Of a stretch of 24,786 nt of DNA, positions 1 to 7,371 are shown in pieces. A program made the translations under genes and the position numbers. Each line of letters opens with the position of its first letter. Position 1 is the stretch's first letter. The notes beneath the pieces were generated by a model, which was given only the letters and a program-made list of their open reading frames with translations, was not told the DNA's origin and ran no database searches. This DNA is from an uncultured Selenomonadales bacterium (GTDB lineage: Bacteria; Bacillota; Negativicutes; Selenomonadales; Selenomonadaceae), in NCBI GenBank assembly GCA_937915725.1, contig CALGGV010000067.1, positions 1-24,786 of the forward strand, in the 5' to 3' direction.

Positions 1-38
1 CACTTTTGACGCGCCTTAAAATTTTATTTTTCAGAAAC

Positions 39-63
39 AAAAAAGCCCGCCTTTGACACGGGC
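39..63 (-). terminator. Rho-independent terminator after trpS
   Basis: On the minus strand a GCCCG/CGGGC stem (63-59 with 49-45) closes a 9-base loop and is followed by a run of six T. It begins 8 bases past the trpS stop codon, so it probably ends the amidase-trpS transcript. The stem is short but GC-only in AT-rich surroundings. Confidence 0.75.
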
Positions 64-70
64 AAATTTT

Positions 71-1084
71 TTATTCAAAATAATTAATCTTCATAGCACG
101 TTTGACGCGCTGTAAAACTTCATTAGCTTTTTCGTTTGCAATTTCTGTACCGGTTTTTAAAATTTTCATAACTTCAGCGGAATTATTTTCAAAATCTGCG
201 CGACGTTGACGAATTGGCGTTAAAATTTCTTCCAAAACTTCCAGCAAAAATTTTTTAACTTTGACATCGCCTAAGCCGCCGCGTTGATAATGTTCCTTCA
301 TTTCGGCAACAGTTTTTTTATCTTCGCAAAAAGCGTCAAGGTAAGTAAAAACGACGTTGCCTTCAATGTGTCCGGGGTCTGAAACTTTTATATGGAGCGG
401 GTCGGTATACATTTCTTTAACTTTTGCGGCAACGGTTTTTGAATCGTCGCTAAGATAAATGCAGTTACCTAAAGTTTTACTCATTTTGGCTTTACCGTCA
501 ATGCCCGGTAAACGGCGGCAAGTTTCGTTACTAGATAAAAAAATATTCGGTTCAACTAAAACTTCGCCGTAAAGTTCATTCATTTTGCGGACAATTTCCC
601 GCGCTTGCTCCAACATTGGGGCTTGATCTTCGCCGACGGGGACAATATTTGCATCAAATGCCGTAATATCTGCCGCTTGACTTACAGGATAACACAAAAA
701 GCCGGCGGGAATACTTGTTTCAAAATTTTTCTGCGCAATTTCATTTTTTACCGTAGGATTTCTTTCAAGGCGTGAAACTGTAACCAAATTCAAATAATAC
801 GCCGTCAACTCGAAAAGCGCGGGAATTTGTGACTGAATGAAAATTGTTGACTTCTCGGGATTGAGTCCAACAGATAAATAATCCAGTGCAACATTTAAAA
901 TATTTTCGCGCACGGCGGCGGGGTTATCGGCGTGATCCGTTAAAGCCTGCGCGTCTGCTATCATTATAAAAATTTTGTCGTATTCGCCGGAATTTTGAAG
1001 TTTTACGCGCTCGCGCAAACTTCCTACAAAATGCCCCAAATGCAATTTGCCGGTTGGTCTATCGCCTGTCAAAATTGTTTTCAA
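71..1084 (-). CDS. trpS: Tryptophanyl-tRNA synthetase (TrpS)
   Basis: This cytoplasmic class I aminoacyl-tRNA synthetase charges tRNA-Trp with tryptophan using ATP. Near the N-terminus the protein has the HIGH-type signature HLGH (residues 15-18) after TGDRPTGKL, and the KMSKS-type loop appears as KMSKT at 200-204. Its 337 residues match the usual bacterial TrpS length. The start codon is TTG at 1084, chosen because the strong site GAGGAG lies 9 bases upstream and overlaps the stop codon of the amidase gene. The gap to that gene is only 15 bases, so the two are almost certainly cotranscribed and perhaps translationally coupled. I see no T-box leader or trp attenuator ahead of it, so regulation presumably follows the amidase promoter. 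Identification is secure. Confidence 0.97.
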   Translation of the reverse strand: MKTILTGDRPTGKLHLGHFVGSLRERVKLQNSGEYDKIFIMIADAQALTDHADNPAAVRENILNVALDYLSVGLNPEKSTIFIQSQIPALFELTAYYLNLVTVSRLERNPTVKNEIAQKNFETSIPAGFLCYPVSQAADITAFDANIVPVGEDQAPMLEQAREIVRKMNELYGEVLVEPNIFLSSNETCRRLPGIDGKAKMSKTLGNCIYLSDDSKTVAAKVKEMYTDPLHIKVSDPGHIEGNVVFTYLDAFCEDKKTVAEMKEHYQRGGLGDVKVKKFLLEVLEEILTPIRQRRADFENNSAEVMKILKTGTEIANEKANEVLQRVKRAMKINYFE

Positions 1085-1099
1085 ATTTAAATTCTCCTC

Positions 1100-2470
1100 T
1101 TATCCAAAATAATCTTCGATACCGTCAAAAATTCCTTGCGCGGCTTTTTCTATTCCTTCATCAGAATCCAAAAGTTTTTCTTCTTCAGCATTGGAAATAA
1201 AGGCAAGTTCAATCAAAGTTGCCGCCATATCTGTATGACGTACAACATAAAAATTACAAGGTTGAGTACCTCTGCTGGGCGTTTTTAATTGTTCACAAAC
1301 ACCGCGCCGAATTGCATCGGCAAGCCTTTTCGCAGAATTTCCTTCAGTTTTTGAATAGTAATAGCCGGTGGAGCCACGCGCCGCATGATTTGTAAAGCTG
1401 TCAGCATGAATTGAAATAAAAATTGTTGCCTTAGCCTTGTTTGCAACGTCACAACGCGCTTGCAATTCTTCAATCGCCGACGCTTTATCGCCTTTCCACG
1501 AAACTTGCTTATCTGTACGTCGCGTCATAATGACTTGCGCACCTTCAGCCTCCAATAATTCTTGAAGTTTTAAAGCTACGCGCAAAGTTACAGATTTTTC
1601 CATAACGCCGGTTGGTCCAATAGCTCCTGCATCGCCGCCGCCGTGTCCGGGGTCTATGCAAATGACTTTTCCTTCAAGCGTTAGAATTTTGTTTAAATCA
1701 TCTTCAAGTTCTTTGAACGGTTCATCAATTTCTGTTTCTTTGTCTTTGGCGGATTTTTTATCTTTATCTTTTTTTTCTTTTTCAAGGCGTTCCTTTTCTT
1801 TTTTCTCGCGCTCTTTGCGTTCCTTGTCCTTTTTCTCTTGTTCCTTACGCTCTTTTTCAAGGCGTTCTTTTTCTTCTTTTTCGCGTTTTTTACGTTCTTT
1901 TTCGGATTCTTTATCGTCTTCAAAAGGATTATCAACTTCGACTTCAGGCGGATTTTCAATTTCTACTTCAGGTTGTTTATCGTTGTCTTCGACGGAAGGA
2001 TTTTCGGACGGAGTATCAAGTTCACTTTCCTTTTGTTTTTGGTTAAGTTCGTCGTTAGGTTTATAAGTGGCGTTGCCAATATCGACAACCAAACGTTTAC
2101 CGGCGGGACCGCCATTCAGCCAAAAAATTTTTACATCAGCCATAGTCTCCACAACAAGGCGAACTGTTGAGGAATCGAATTGCGCAACTTTTATACGTTT
2201 GGCGACGGTTGAAACTAATTCAATATCCTTTTTCATTTTTTTTACGTCAATCCACGTATTTTTCAAAGTTACAATCAAGCGGGAAGGATTTTCTGCATAG
2301 GATTCAGTGAACTCAACCTGCTTTTTTAAATCAAGTACGATTCTTAAAGTTCCGGAGCCTAAACTGTATCGCAAGTCTTTAATTTCAGTTTTGCCTGTTA
2401 AATTCGCCGCCTCACAAGTTGAAATTGAAAACAAAAAAATGAGGAGACCAATTAAAATTTTTTGTACCAT
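1100..2470 (-). CDS. N-acetylmuramoyl-L-alanine amidase with AMIN domain (AmiC-like)
   Basis: This is a predicted exported zinc amidase that cleaves the bond between N-acetylmuramic acid and L-alanine in peptidoglycan. I take ATG at 2470 (456 aa) because GAGGAGG sits just upstream; a longer reading to 2542 runs back through repeat DNA. Order: signal peptide (about 1-21), an AMIN domain (about 25-135) that targets such enzymes to the envelope, a charged Lys/Glu-rich linker (about 150-262) likely to form a long helix, then an Amidase_3 domain. The zinc and catalytic residues are visible as DPGHGG, the Glu in MEKS, SIHAD and LIELAF. The linker is encoded by imperfect repeats with a 75-base period. 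It is the first gene of a pair with trpS. Confidence 0.93.
   Translation of the reverse strand: MVQKILIGLLIFLFSISTCEAANLTGKTEIKDLRYSLGSGTLRIVLDLKKQVEFTESYAENPSRLIVTLKNTWIDVKKMKKDIELVSTVAKRIKVAQFDSSTVRLVVETMADVKIFWLNGGPAGKRLVVDIGNATYKPNDELNQKQKESELDTPSENPSVEDNDKQPEVEIENPPEVEVDNPFEDDKESEKERKKREKEEKERLEKERKEQEKKDKERKEREKKEKERLEKEKKDKDKKSAKDKETEIDEPFKELEDDLNKILTLEGKVICIDPGHGGGDAGAIGPTGVMEKSVTLRVALKLQELLEAEGAQVIMTRRTDKQVSWKGDKASAIEELQARCDVANKAKATIFISIHADSFTNHAARGSTGYYYSKTEGNSAKRLADAIRRGVCEQLKTPSRGTQPCNFYVVRHTDMAATLIELAFISNAEEEKLLDSDEGIEKAAQGIFDGIEDYFG
1736..1915 (-). repeat. Imperfect 75-base repeats encoding the amidase Lys/Glu linker
   Basis: On the plus strand the T/C-rich tract repeats the motif TTTTTCAAGGCGTTC with its CAAGG at 1783 and again at 1858, exactly 75 bases apart. 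It encodes KERLEKE twice, 25 residues apart. In-frame gain or loss of units would change linker length without breaking the enzyme. The compositional bias also creates spurious long open frames on both strands here, which I discount. Confidence 0.7.
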
Positions 2471-2494
2471 ACAAGCCTCCTCATAATTAGTTTT

Positions 2495-2521
2495 AGTATA
2501 AAATGTGTAGAAAAAAGGCAA
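2495..2521 (-). promoter_or_regulatory. Possible promoter for the amidase-trpS pair
   Basis: On the minus strand TATACT (2500-2495) resembles a -10 box (5/6). TTGCCT (2521-2516) is a weak -35 (4/6) at a short spacing of 15 bases. The -35 would lie in the arm of the heptamer repeat described next, so folding or repeat-number changes could affect it. This is a weak call. Confidence 0.35.
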
Positions 2522-2585
2522 GAGGCAGTAGGCAGTAGGCATAAGTTTTTCCCTCTTGCCTTTTGCCTCTTCACTTTTGCCTTAT
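2513..2585. repeat. Inverted heptanucleotide array between permease and amidase genes
   Basis: Four in-register 7-base units (GCAAGAG, GCAGTAG, GCAGTAG, GCATAAG; 2518-2545) are followed by a T-run and five units in the opposite sense (2551-2585, such as GCCTTTT and GCCTCTT). A 13-base perfect stem pairs 2513-2525 with 2552-2564. It fills most of the spacer and ends just before the permease stop codon. It has no T-tail typical of a terminator on the minus strand. Confidence 0.75.
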
Positions 2586-2587
2586 AT

Positions 2588-3232
2588 TTAAGTTTCGTAA
2601 GAGCCATATTTTTGTTCAAGTTTTTTGAAAGCCCACGTTAAAACCGCAGTCATTGCAAGATAAAAAATTGCAGCGATTAAAAACGGAGTCATATCAAATT
2701 CACGTTGTACAATCGTTCTTGCCACGCGCAGTAAATCATTCATTGCCAAAATATAAATCAGGGAAGTATCTTTTACAAGGTTGATAGTTTCATTGGAAAT
2801 TGGCGGCAATACCACGCGCAAAACTTGCGGAAAAATTACATAGCGCATCATTTGCCAATGTTTTAAACCGAGAGCCACCGCCGCCTCATATTGTCCTTTG
2901 GGAATTGCTTGAATCCCTGCGCGGAAAATTTCTGCAAAATAAGCCGCGTAATTCAAAGTAAAAGCTAAAAGTGCCGCCGCAAAATCCGGCAATCTAATTC
3001 CTACGAGCGGCAATGCAAAATACACAAATAAAAGTTGCAACATTAACGGCGTGCCGCGCATTGCCCAAACGTAAAATTCCATTAGGTAACGCAACGGCGC
3101 AAAACTTGAAATTCTGCCTAACGCCGCAAGCCCGCCCAGCGGCAAACTCAAAATCAAAGTTATTACAAAGATTGTTAAAGTAACTTCTGCGCCCTGTAAA
3201 ATCAGGTACGCCATATTTAAAAATTTTTCCAT
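2588..3232 (-). CDS. Polar amino-acid ABC transporter permease (HisM/GlnP type)
   Basis: This inner-membrane permease belongs to an ABC importer of the polar amino-acid family. Its 214 residues contain about five hydrophobic segments, and the cytoplasmic EAA loop (EAAVALGL followed by PQVLRVVLPP, about residues 116-143) is the contact point for the ATPase. The size and loop match the His/Glu/Gln permease family. It starts 6 bases after the binding-protein stop codon, so the two form one transcription unit; the ribosome binding site is poor, suggesting translational coupling. No ATPase gene follows in this window: the next gene is the amidase. The ATPase is therefore encoded elsewhere or shared. 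The exact substrate cannot be read from the sequence. Confidence 0.92.
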   Translation of the reverse strand: MEKFLNMAYLILQGAEVTLTIFVITLILSLPLGGLAALGRISSFAPLRYLMEFYVWAMRGTPLMLQLLFVYFALPLVGIRLPDFAAALLAFTLNYAAYFAEIFRAGIQAIPKGQYEAAVALGLKHWQMMRYVIFPQVLRVVLPPISNETINLVKDTSLIYILAMNDLLRVARTIVQREFDMTPFLIAAIFYLAMTAVLTWAFKKLEQKYGSYET

Positions 3233-3238
3233 TGAAAA

Positions 3239-4054
3239 TTAGTTTTTCGCTTTAATTAAATTTGCTCCGAACCATTGTTCAGAAATTTTCGCCGCTGTGC
3301 CGTCAGCAACAATTTCATCAAACGCTTTTTGAACTTTGTCGCGCAGTTCAGTATTTTCTTTTGCAAATGCAATACCAAATTCACTTACAGGACCAACTGT
3401 AACATCGAGAGCTTGCAAGGCGTCCGGGTGTTTTGCCATGTAGTAACGTCCAACAATTTCATCACAAACTACAGCATCAAGTCTGCCGTTTTCTAAATCC
3501 ATAAACGCGCTAATATAATCGCCGTAAGTTTTAAATTCTCTGAAAGAATTTTGAAGGTCGGGCTTTGAAGTGATATAAGTTTCAGCAGTGGAGCCGGCTT
3601 GCGTGCCAACTGCTTTACCCGCTAAATCAGTTTCAGCAACTATACCTTGATCGTCGCCTGTGCGAACGAAAATAATTTGGCGGTTATCCATATAAGGATC
3701 ACTGAAAAGCATATTTTCTTGACGCTCCGGAGTAATATCTAAGCCGTTCCAAAGTACATTGATTCTGCCGGATTTTAATTCAGCCTCTTTACTGCTCCAG
3801 TCAATCGCCTTGAATTCGACTTCCGCGCCAAGACGTTTTGTTGCCTCTTTCGCCAAATCTACGTCAAATCCAACAATCTGATTGTTTTCATCTTTGAAAC
3901 CCATTGGCGGGTATTCGTCATCAAGACCGACAATAATTTTTTCTACTGGAGCATTTTCTGCCTTTTGTTCGCCGCTATCACCGCCGCAACCGGTTACCAA
4001 CATTGAAAGCATTAGACCTGCCGCTAAGAAGAGTTTTTTCATTTTCATTACCAA
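3239..4054 (-). CDS. Amino-acid ABC transporter substrate-binding lipoprotein
   Basis: This envelope-anchored binding protein of the SBP_bac_3 family captures an amino acid and presents it to the permease encoded just downstream. The N-terminus is a lipoprotein signal with lipobox LVTGC (lipidated Cys about 23). The mature part begins with KIIVGLDDEYPPMGFKDE, typical of this family, and includes GFDVDLAKEA and the GTQAGSTAE segment. The start is uncertain: TTG at 4054 lies 7 bases after AAAGGA, while ATG at 4048 or 4042 gives almost the same signal peptide. It is transcribed away from livH. The real ligand (for example glutamine, cystine or arginine) is not determined. Confidence 0.92.
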   Translation of the reverse strand: MVMKMKKLFLAAGLMLSMLVTGCGGDSGEQKAENAPVEKIIVGLDDEYPPMGFKDENNQIVGFDVDLAKEATKRLGAEVEFKAIDWSSKEAELKSGRINVLWNGLDITPERQENMLFSDPYMDNRQIIFVRTGDDQGIVAETDLAGKAVGTQAGSTAETYITSKPDLQNSFREFKTYGDYISAFMDLENGRLDAVVCDEIVGRYYMAKHPDALQALDVTVGPVSEFGIAFAKENTELRDKVQKAFDEIVADGTAAKISEQWFGANLIKAKN

Positions 4055-4112
4055 AAAAACATCCTTTCATAAAAATTACATAAAACTATTCGCCGCAAGA
4101 AAAACTTATTCC

Positions 4113-4122
4113 TGCTATAGCA
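4113..4122. promoter_or_regulatory. Palindrome TGCTATAGCA in the divergent spacer
   Basis: A perfect 10-base palindrome lies between the binding-protein gene and livH, upstream of both. Its position fits an operator, but no regulator is known and chance occurrence is possible. Confidence 0.25.
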
Positions 4123-4178
4123 AAACGCGCAAATATTTTACTGCAGATATTTTAAAATTACAAGATAAAAAATAAAGC

Positions 4179-4207
4179 GTGACATTACGGCGATAAAAAG
4201 TTAAAAT
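4179..4207 (+). promoter_or_regulatory. Predicted sigma-70-type promoter of the liv operon
   Basis: GTGACA (4179-4184, 5/6 to TTGACA) and TAAAAT (4202-4207, 5/6 to TATAAT) are separated by exactly 17 bases. Transcription would start near 4214, giving a leader of about 27 bases before the livH ATG. Confidence 0.7.
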
Positions 4208-4240
4208 CTTCCTTGCAGAATTTTGCAGGGAGGTTTTTTT

Positions 4241-5128
4241 ATGGATTTTTTTCATCAGCTGATACAGCAGTTGATAAACGGCGTTTCGCTCGGCAGTATT
4301 TACGCGCTAATCGCACTCGGTTACACAATGATTTATGGAATTATCAAGCTGATAAATTTTGCGCACGGCGATATTTATATGGTCGGCGCGTACTTGGGAT
4401 TTTTCGGCGTAACTGCGGCGGGCTTGCCGATTTTACCCGCGCTTTTAATTTCAATGGTTGTTACCGGTTGTTTAGGAATGGTTGTAGAAAAATTGGCGTA
4501 TAAACCGCTCCGGCACGCACCGAGAATTTCAATTTTGATAACGGCTATTGGCGTTTCGTTTTTTCTGGAATATACGGGAATGTATTTTGTCACACCGACG
4601 CCGCGCACTTTTCCGGACGTGATAGGAAATATTTCATTCAACGTGGCGGGATTTATAATCAACGGGCAACAACTTTTAATTTTTGCGATAACGATAATTT
4701 TAATGGCAATTTTAACATACATAGTCCAAAAAACAAAATTAGGAAAAGCAATGCGCGCGGCAAGTTTTGACACAGAAACGGCGCAGTTAATGGGAATTGA
4801 TTCAGACAAAGTAATTTCAATGACATTTTTTATCGGCTCCAGTTTGGCGGCGGCGGCGGGCGTACTTGTCGGCGTCTATTACAACACGATTGATCCTTTA
4901 ATGGGAATTATGCCGGGCTTGAAAGCATTTGTAGCGGCAGTTTTGGGCGGAATTGGAATATTGCCGGGCGCGGTTGTTGGAGGCATTATTTTGGGCGTTA
5001 TAGAGGCTCTGGTGGCGGGATTTTTATCTTCGACTTTCAGGGACGCGGCGGCGTTTGCAATTTTAATTTTAGTATTGCTCGTTAAACCGTCAGGCTTGTT
5101 TGGCAAAAATACTAATGAAAAGGTCTAA
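4241..5128 (+). CDS. livH: Branched-chain amino-acid ABC transporter permease LivH
   Basis: One of the two inner-membrane permeases of a Liv-type (HAAT family) importer for branched-chain amino acids or related compounds. The 295-residue protein starts QLINGVSLGSIYALIALGYTMIYG, the hallmark of LivH, and has many membrane segments; the cytoplasmic loop near AMRAASFDTETAQLMGID is the expected ATPase contact, and the C-terminus ends with LVKPSGLFG. ATG at 4241 is chosen because AGGGAGG lies 7 bases upstream; an upstream in-frame TTG at 4223 would start inside that site. It is the first gene of the liv operon. Its stop codon lies inside the first unit of the heptamer array that separates it from livM. 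Confidence 0.95.
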   Translation: MDFFHQLIQQLINGVSLGSIYALIALGYTMIYGIIKLINFAHGDIYMVGAYLGFFGVTAAGLPILPALLISMVVTGCLGMVVEKLAYKPLRHAPRISILITAIGVSFFLEYTGMYFVTPTPRTFPDVIGNISFNVAGFIINGQQLLIFAITIILMAILTYIVQKTKLGKAMRAASFDTETAQLMGIDSDKVISMTFFIGSSLAAAAGVLVGVYYNTIDPLMGIMPGLKAFVAAVLGGIGILPGAVVGGIILGVIEALVAGFLSSTFRDAAAFAILILVLLVKPSGLFGKNTNEKV

Positions 5129-5200
5129 GGATTAAGGGCTAAGGGCTAAGGGCTAAGGAAAAAAATCCCTAATCCTTAATCCTTAGTCCCTAGTCCTTAA
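5125..5200. repeat. Inverted heptanucleotide array between livH and livM
   Basis: Five 7-base units on the left (CTAAGGA, TTAAGGG, CTAAGGG twice, CTAAGGA; 5125-5159), an A-only loop (5160-5165), then five units in the opposite sense on the right (TCCCTAA, TCCTTAA, TCCTTAG, TCCCTAG, TCCTTAA; 5166-5200). RNA could fold into an imperfect stem of about 35 base pairs. The livH stop TAA (5126-5128) is inside the first unit, and the livM ribosome binding site begins six bases after the last one. Confidence 0.9.
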
Positions 5201-5220
5201 AAATGAAGGGAGATTTTCTT

Positions 5221-6174
5221 TTGAACTCTGTTAGAAAAAGAGATTTAGTAATGTTAATATTTGGGCTGATAGTTTACGGCGCAATTCAAGGCGCAATTTC
5301 TGAAAAAATTATCGGCTCATTTTGGCAACTGAATATAATTTTAATCTGCGTCAACGTAATAATGGCGGTAAGTTTAAATTTGATAAATGGCTACACGGGG
5401 CAATTTTCGATAGGACACGCGGGATTTATGGCTGTCGGCGCGTACGTTGGAGTTGTAGCAACAACGAATTTTCATTTGCCGTTCATTGTAGCTTTAATTT
5501 TGGGGGCAATTTGCGCGGGATTTTTGGGATTTTGTATAGGAATACCAACATTGAGACTGCGCGGCGATTATCTTGCAATAGCAACTTTGGGCTTAGGCGA
5601 AATTATCAGAATTGTAATTATGAATATCGAATATGTAGGCGGCGCGGCTGGCTTTAAAGGTATTCCGCACTTAACAAATTTTACGTGGGTATTTTTTATA
5701 ATGCTGTTTACGCTGTTTTTCATAAAAAATTTTGTGAACAGTTCACACGGGCGCGCTTGCATTGCAATTCGTGAAAATGAAATTGCGGCGGAGGCAATGG
5801 GCGTCAACACCACAAAATATAAAGTTATGGCGTTTACTATTGGCGCGGCGTTTGCAGGAATTGCGGGCGGCTTATTCGCTCACCAATTTTATTTAATCAG
5901 TCCGAACTCATTTACATTTTTGGCGTCGTTCAATTATTTAATTATGGTAGTTTTGGGCGGTATGGGTTCAATTACCGGCAGTATCGCCGGCGCGTTTGTG
6001 GTAACTTTTCTTTCGGCGGCGTTAGCGTCATTTCCGGAGGCAAGAATGATAATCTACGCGCTTGCTTTAATTTTGCTGATGTTTTATCGTCCGCAAGGTT
6101 TGTTCGGTTATATGGAAATTACAAATTTTGCGCCGATAAAAAAATTTTTTGATAAAATAGGGGCTAAGAGTTAG
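5221..6174 (+). CDS. livM: Branched-chain amino-acid ABC transporter permease LivM
   Basis: Second permease of the Liv-type importer, partner of LivH. The protein (317 aa from the chosen start) has multiple membrane segments and the LivM signature INGYTGQFSIGHAGFMAVGAY, followed by the conserved LRLRGDYLAIATLGLGEI region and the AIRENEIAAEAMGVN loop that meets the ATPases. I choose TTG at 5221 because AAGGGAGA lies 7 bases upstream; the in-frame ATG at 5203 would begin ahead of that site. The identical site-to-start arrangement before gene A supports this. The last codons and stop overlap repeat-like sequence and the left end of a small inverted-repeat element, so the C-terminus may have been altered slightly by that insertion. 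Confidence 0.94.
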   Translation: MNSVRKRDLVMLIFGLIVYGAIQGAISEKIIGSFWQLNIILICVNVIMAVSLNLINGYTGQFSIGHAGFMAVGAYVGVVATTNFHLPFIVALILGAICAGFLGFCIGIPTLRLRGDYLAIATLGLGEIIRIVIMNIEYVGGAAGFKGIPHLTNFTWVFFIMLFTLFFIKNFVNSSHGRACIAIRENEIAAEAMGVNTTKYKVMAFTIGAAFAGIAGGLFAHQFYLISPNSFTFLASFNYLIMVVLGGMGSITGSIAGAFVVTFLSAALASFPEARMIIYALALILLMFYRPQGLFGYMEITNFAPIKKFFDKIGAKS

Positions 6175-6298
6175 AAATTGTTTACAAAGGCATTTTTTTA
6201 ATTTTTGAGATTTAAAAAATTTATATTGAATTTAATTTGCTTTTCTGGGAAAAAAATTGTGCTCCAATCACTGTTTACTGTTTGTAAACATTCTCTAA
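6171..6298. mobile_element. MITE-like element with TTAGARAWTGTTTACAAA inverted ends
   Basis: The left end (6171-6188) and the inverted right end (6281-6298) agree at 16 of 18 positions and are bounded by TA. The interior has no coding capacity. Such ends with TA target duplication recall IS5/IS427-type elements, but that family assignment is inference. It begins at the livM stop codon. A related pair of ends occurs at 21464-21578. Confidence 0.6.
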
Positions 6299-6384
6299 GG
6301 CGTGTTGGTAAAGTTGATTTTACGCCATTTTTGTCAATTTCATCAGAAAAATTTTTCGTCAATGGAGTTTACCAACAGCCCCTA
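6295..6384. mobile_element. Second small inverted-repeat element, ends TGTTGGTAAA
   Basis: A perfect 10-base inverted pair (6303-6312 and 6368-6377) extends outward imperfectly to about 17 bases and is again bounded by TA. It abuts the preceding element, sharing the CTAAGG junction, and has no coding capacity. It lies between that element and the heptamer units before gene A. It could be a nested or tandem MITE, or simply a long hairpin. Confidence 0.5.
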
Positions 6385-6428
6385 GTCCCTGTATCCTAGT
6401 CCCTAAAAATCGACCGAAGGGAGATTTT
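6379..6428 (+). repeat. Heptamer units plus leader copied from the livM upstream region
   Basis: Four 7-base units (6379-6406, such as TCCCTAA) are followed by AAAAT, a five-base insertion and then GAAGGGAGATTTTCTT, which is identical to the sequence before the livM start. The ribosome binding site AAGGGAGA lies 7 bases from the gene A ATG, as for livM. The livM leader and this one are therefore copies of one another. Confidence 0.8.
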
Positions 6429-6431
6429 CTT

Positions 6432-7368
6432 ATGGCAGTTAAAGCTTTAATTTTTGGCACAGATGATTTATTTCCGCAATTAAAACCTTTTTATGATTTG
6501 GAAGTTCAGCGCGGGAATTTGGAAATTGTCGGTTACGCAGTTTTTGAAAACAACGGATGGCGTATTTACGCCAATCCTAGCGGGGGGGGCGGCAAATGTT
6601 AGTTTTAACGTTGCAATAATTTCTTCAGGGCAAAATTTTTATCAGCGAATGAAATTTCTTGAATCCAAAAAAATTCCACGCAAAAATATTATTGATGGCA
6701 GAGTTTTTAAAATTCCAAATTTAGATTTTCCGCGCTTTTTAAAGGAAGGCGTTGCTTACGGCGTCATATCAAACATTTTTTCAGATACTATAATGACAAT
6801 TTATCCTCGTGTTTACCAATTTGTAAAAAATGATTCAGTTATTACTTTTGGAAAAAAAAGTTATATTACCAATGGCATGATTGATAATGGCGGTTCTGGA
6901 ACAATATCTGTACAAAATTTTTCTGCTATTTCATGGAATGTTATATTTAAATTAGGACAAAATGCTGATCATAATTATTCTAACATTTTTGCATATAGCC
7001 TAACACATTTTGATTGGCAAGTTTCACAGGATTTTTTTCCACCTGCCGGTACATGTAAAATAGAAATTGGAAATGACGTTTGGATAGGAAGTGGCTGTAC
7101 TTTAAAATCAACTAATCCTGCGCGACCTTTGGTAATTGGAGACGGCGCGGTTATTGCCTCTGATAGTGTTGTTGTAAAAAATGTTCCGCCCTATGCTATT
7201 GTTGGCGGCAACCCCGCTAAAATTATCAAGTACAGATTTTCTGAAGATATAATTGAGGCGTTGCTAAGAATAAAATGGTGGAATTGGGATATTGATAAAA
7301 TCTATGATAATTTTAAATATTTTAATCGTGTCGAAGAATTTGTATCTTTGCACGATAAAGGAGTTTAA
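6432..7368 (+). CDS. Gene A: phase-variable acetyltransferase-like protein, OFF by poly-G frameshift
   Basis: Start ATG 6432 lies 7 bases after AAGGGAGA. As sequenced, the frame stops at 6602 after 56 codons because a G8 run (6582-6589) shifts it; the rest continues one frame over to 7368. Seven or ten G would give one protein (about 311 aa with seven). The N-terminal region (MAVKALIFGTDD, then VAIISSGQNFYQRMKFLE and NIIDGRVF) looks Rossmann-like. The C-terminal half carries hexapeptide-type repeats and the xenobiotic/CatB-family signature IGNDVWIGSGC, then VVVKNVPPYAIVGGNPAKIIKYRF, so a sugar or surface-glycan O-acetyltransferase is likely; substrate unknown. Its stop is 3 bases before livG, whose ribosome binding site is inside it. 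Gene B is a paralogue. A sequencing error in the G run is the main alternative. Confidence 0.85.
6582..6589 (+). repeat. Poly-G tract (G8), predicted phase-variation switch in gene A
   Basis: Eight consecutive G within codons 51-53 of gene A. The upstream frame (start 6432) and downstream frame differ by one base; losing one G or gaining two joins them. G runs of this length are very rare by chance in such AT-rich DNA. Confidence 0.85.
7168..7245 (+). repeat. 78-base segment identical to 9897-9974 in gene B
   Basis: The bases coding for the last coil of the acetyltransferase domain (VVVKNVPPYAIVGGNPAKII and onward) are identical to those in gene B over 78 positions, while the flanking coding sequence has diverged. 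Confidence 0.9.
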
Positions 7369-7371
7369 TTT

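Noticed and set aside
1656..2170. Long Ser/Phe-rich open frames opposite the amidase gene
   Set aside because: They are shadows created by the Lys/Glu-coding repeat tract; no ribosome binding site and no family resemblance.
2513..2585. CRISPR-like array
   Set aside because: The units are 7 bases, directly adjoining and inverted about a centre, with no spacers and no cas genes nearby.
4211..4230. Hairpin that could hide the livH ribosome binding site
   Set aside because: The 7-pair stem exists in DNA, but the best promoter places the transcript start near 4214, inside its left arm, so the RNA probably lacks half the stem.
6205..6399. A 64-residue open frame between livM and gene A
   Set aside because: It lies across two inverted-repeat elements, has no ribosome binding site and no recognisable protein features.
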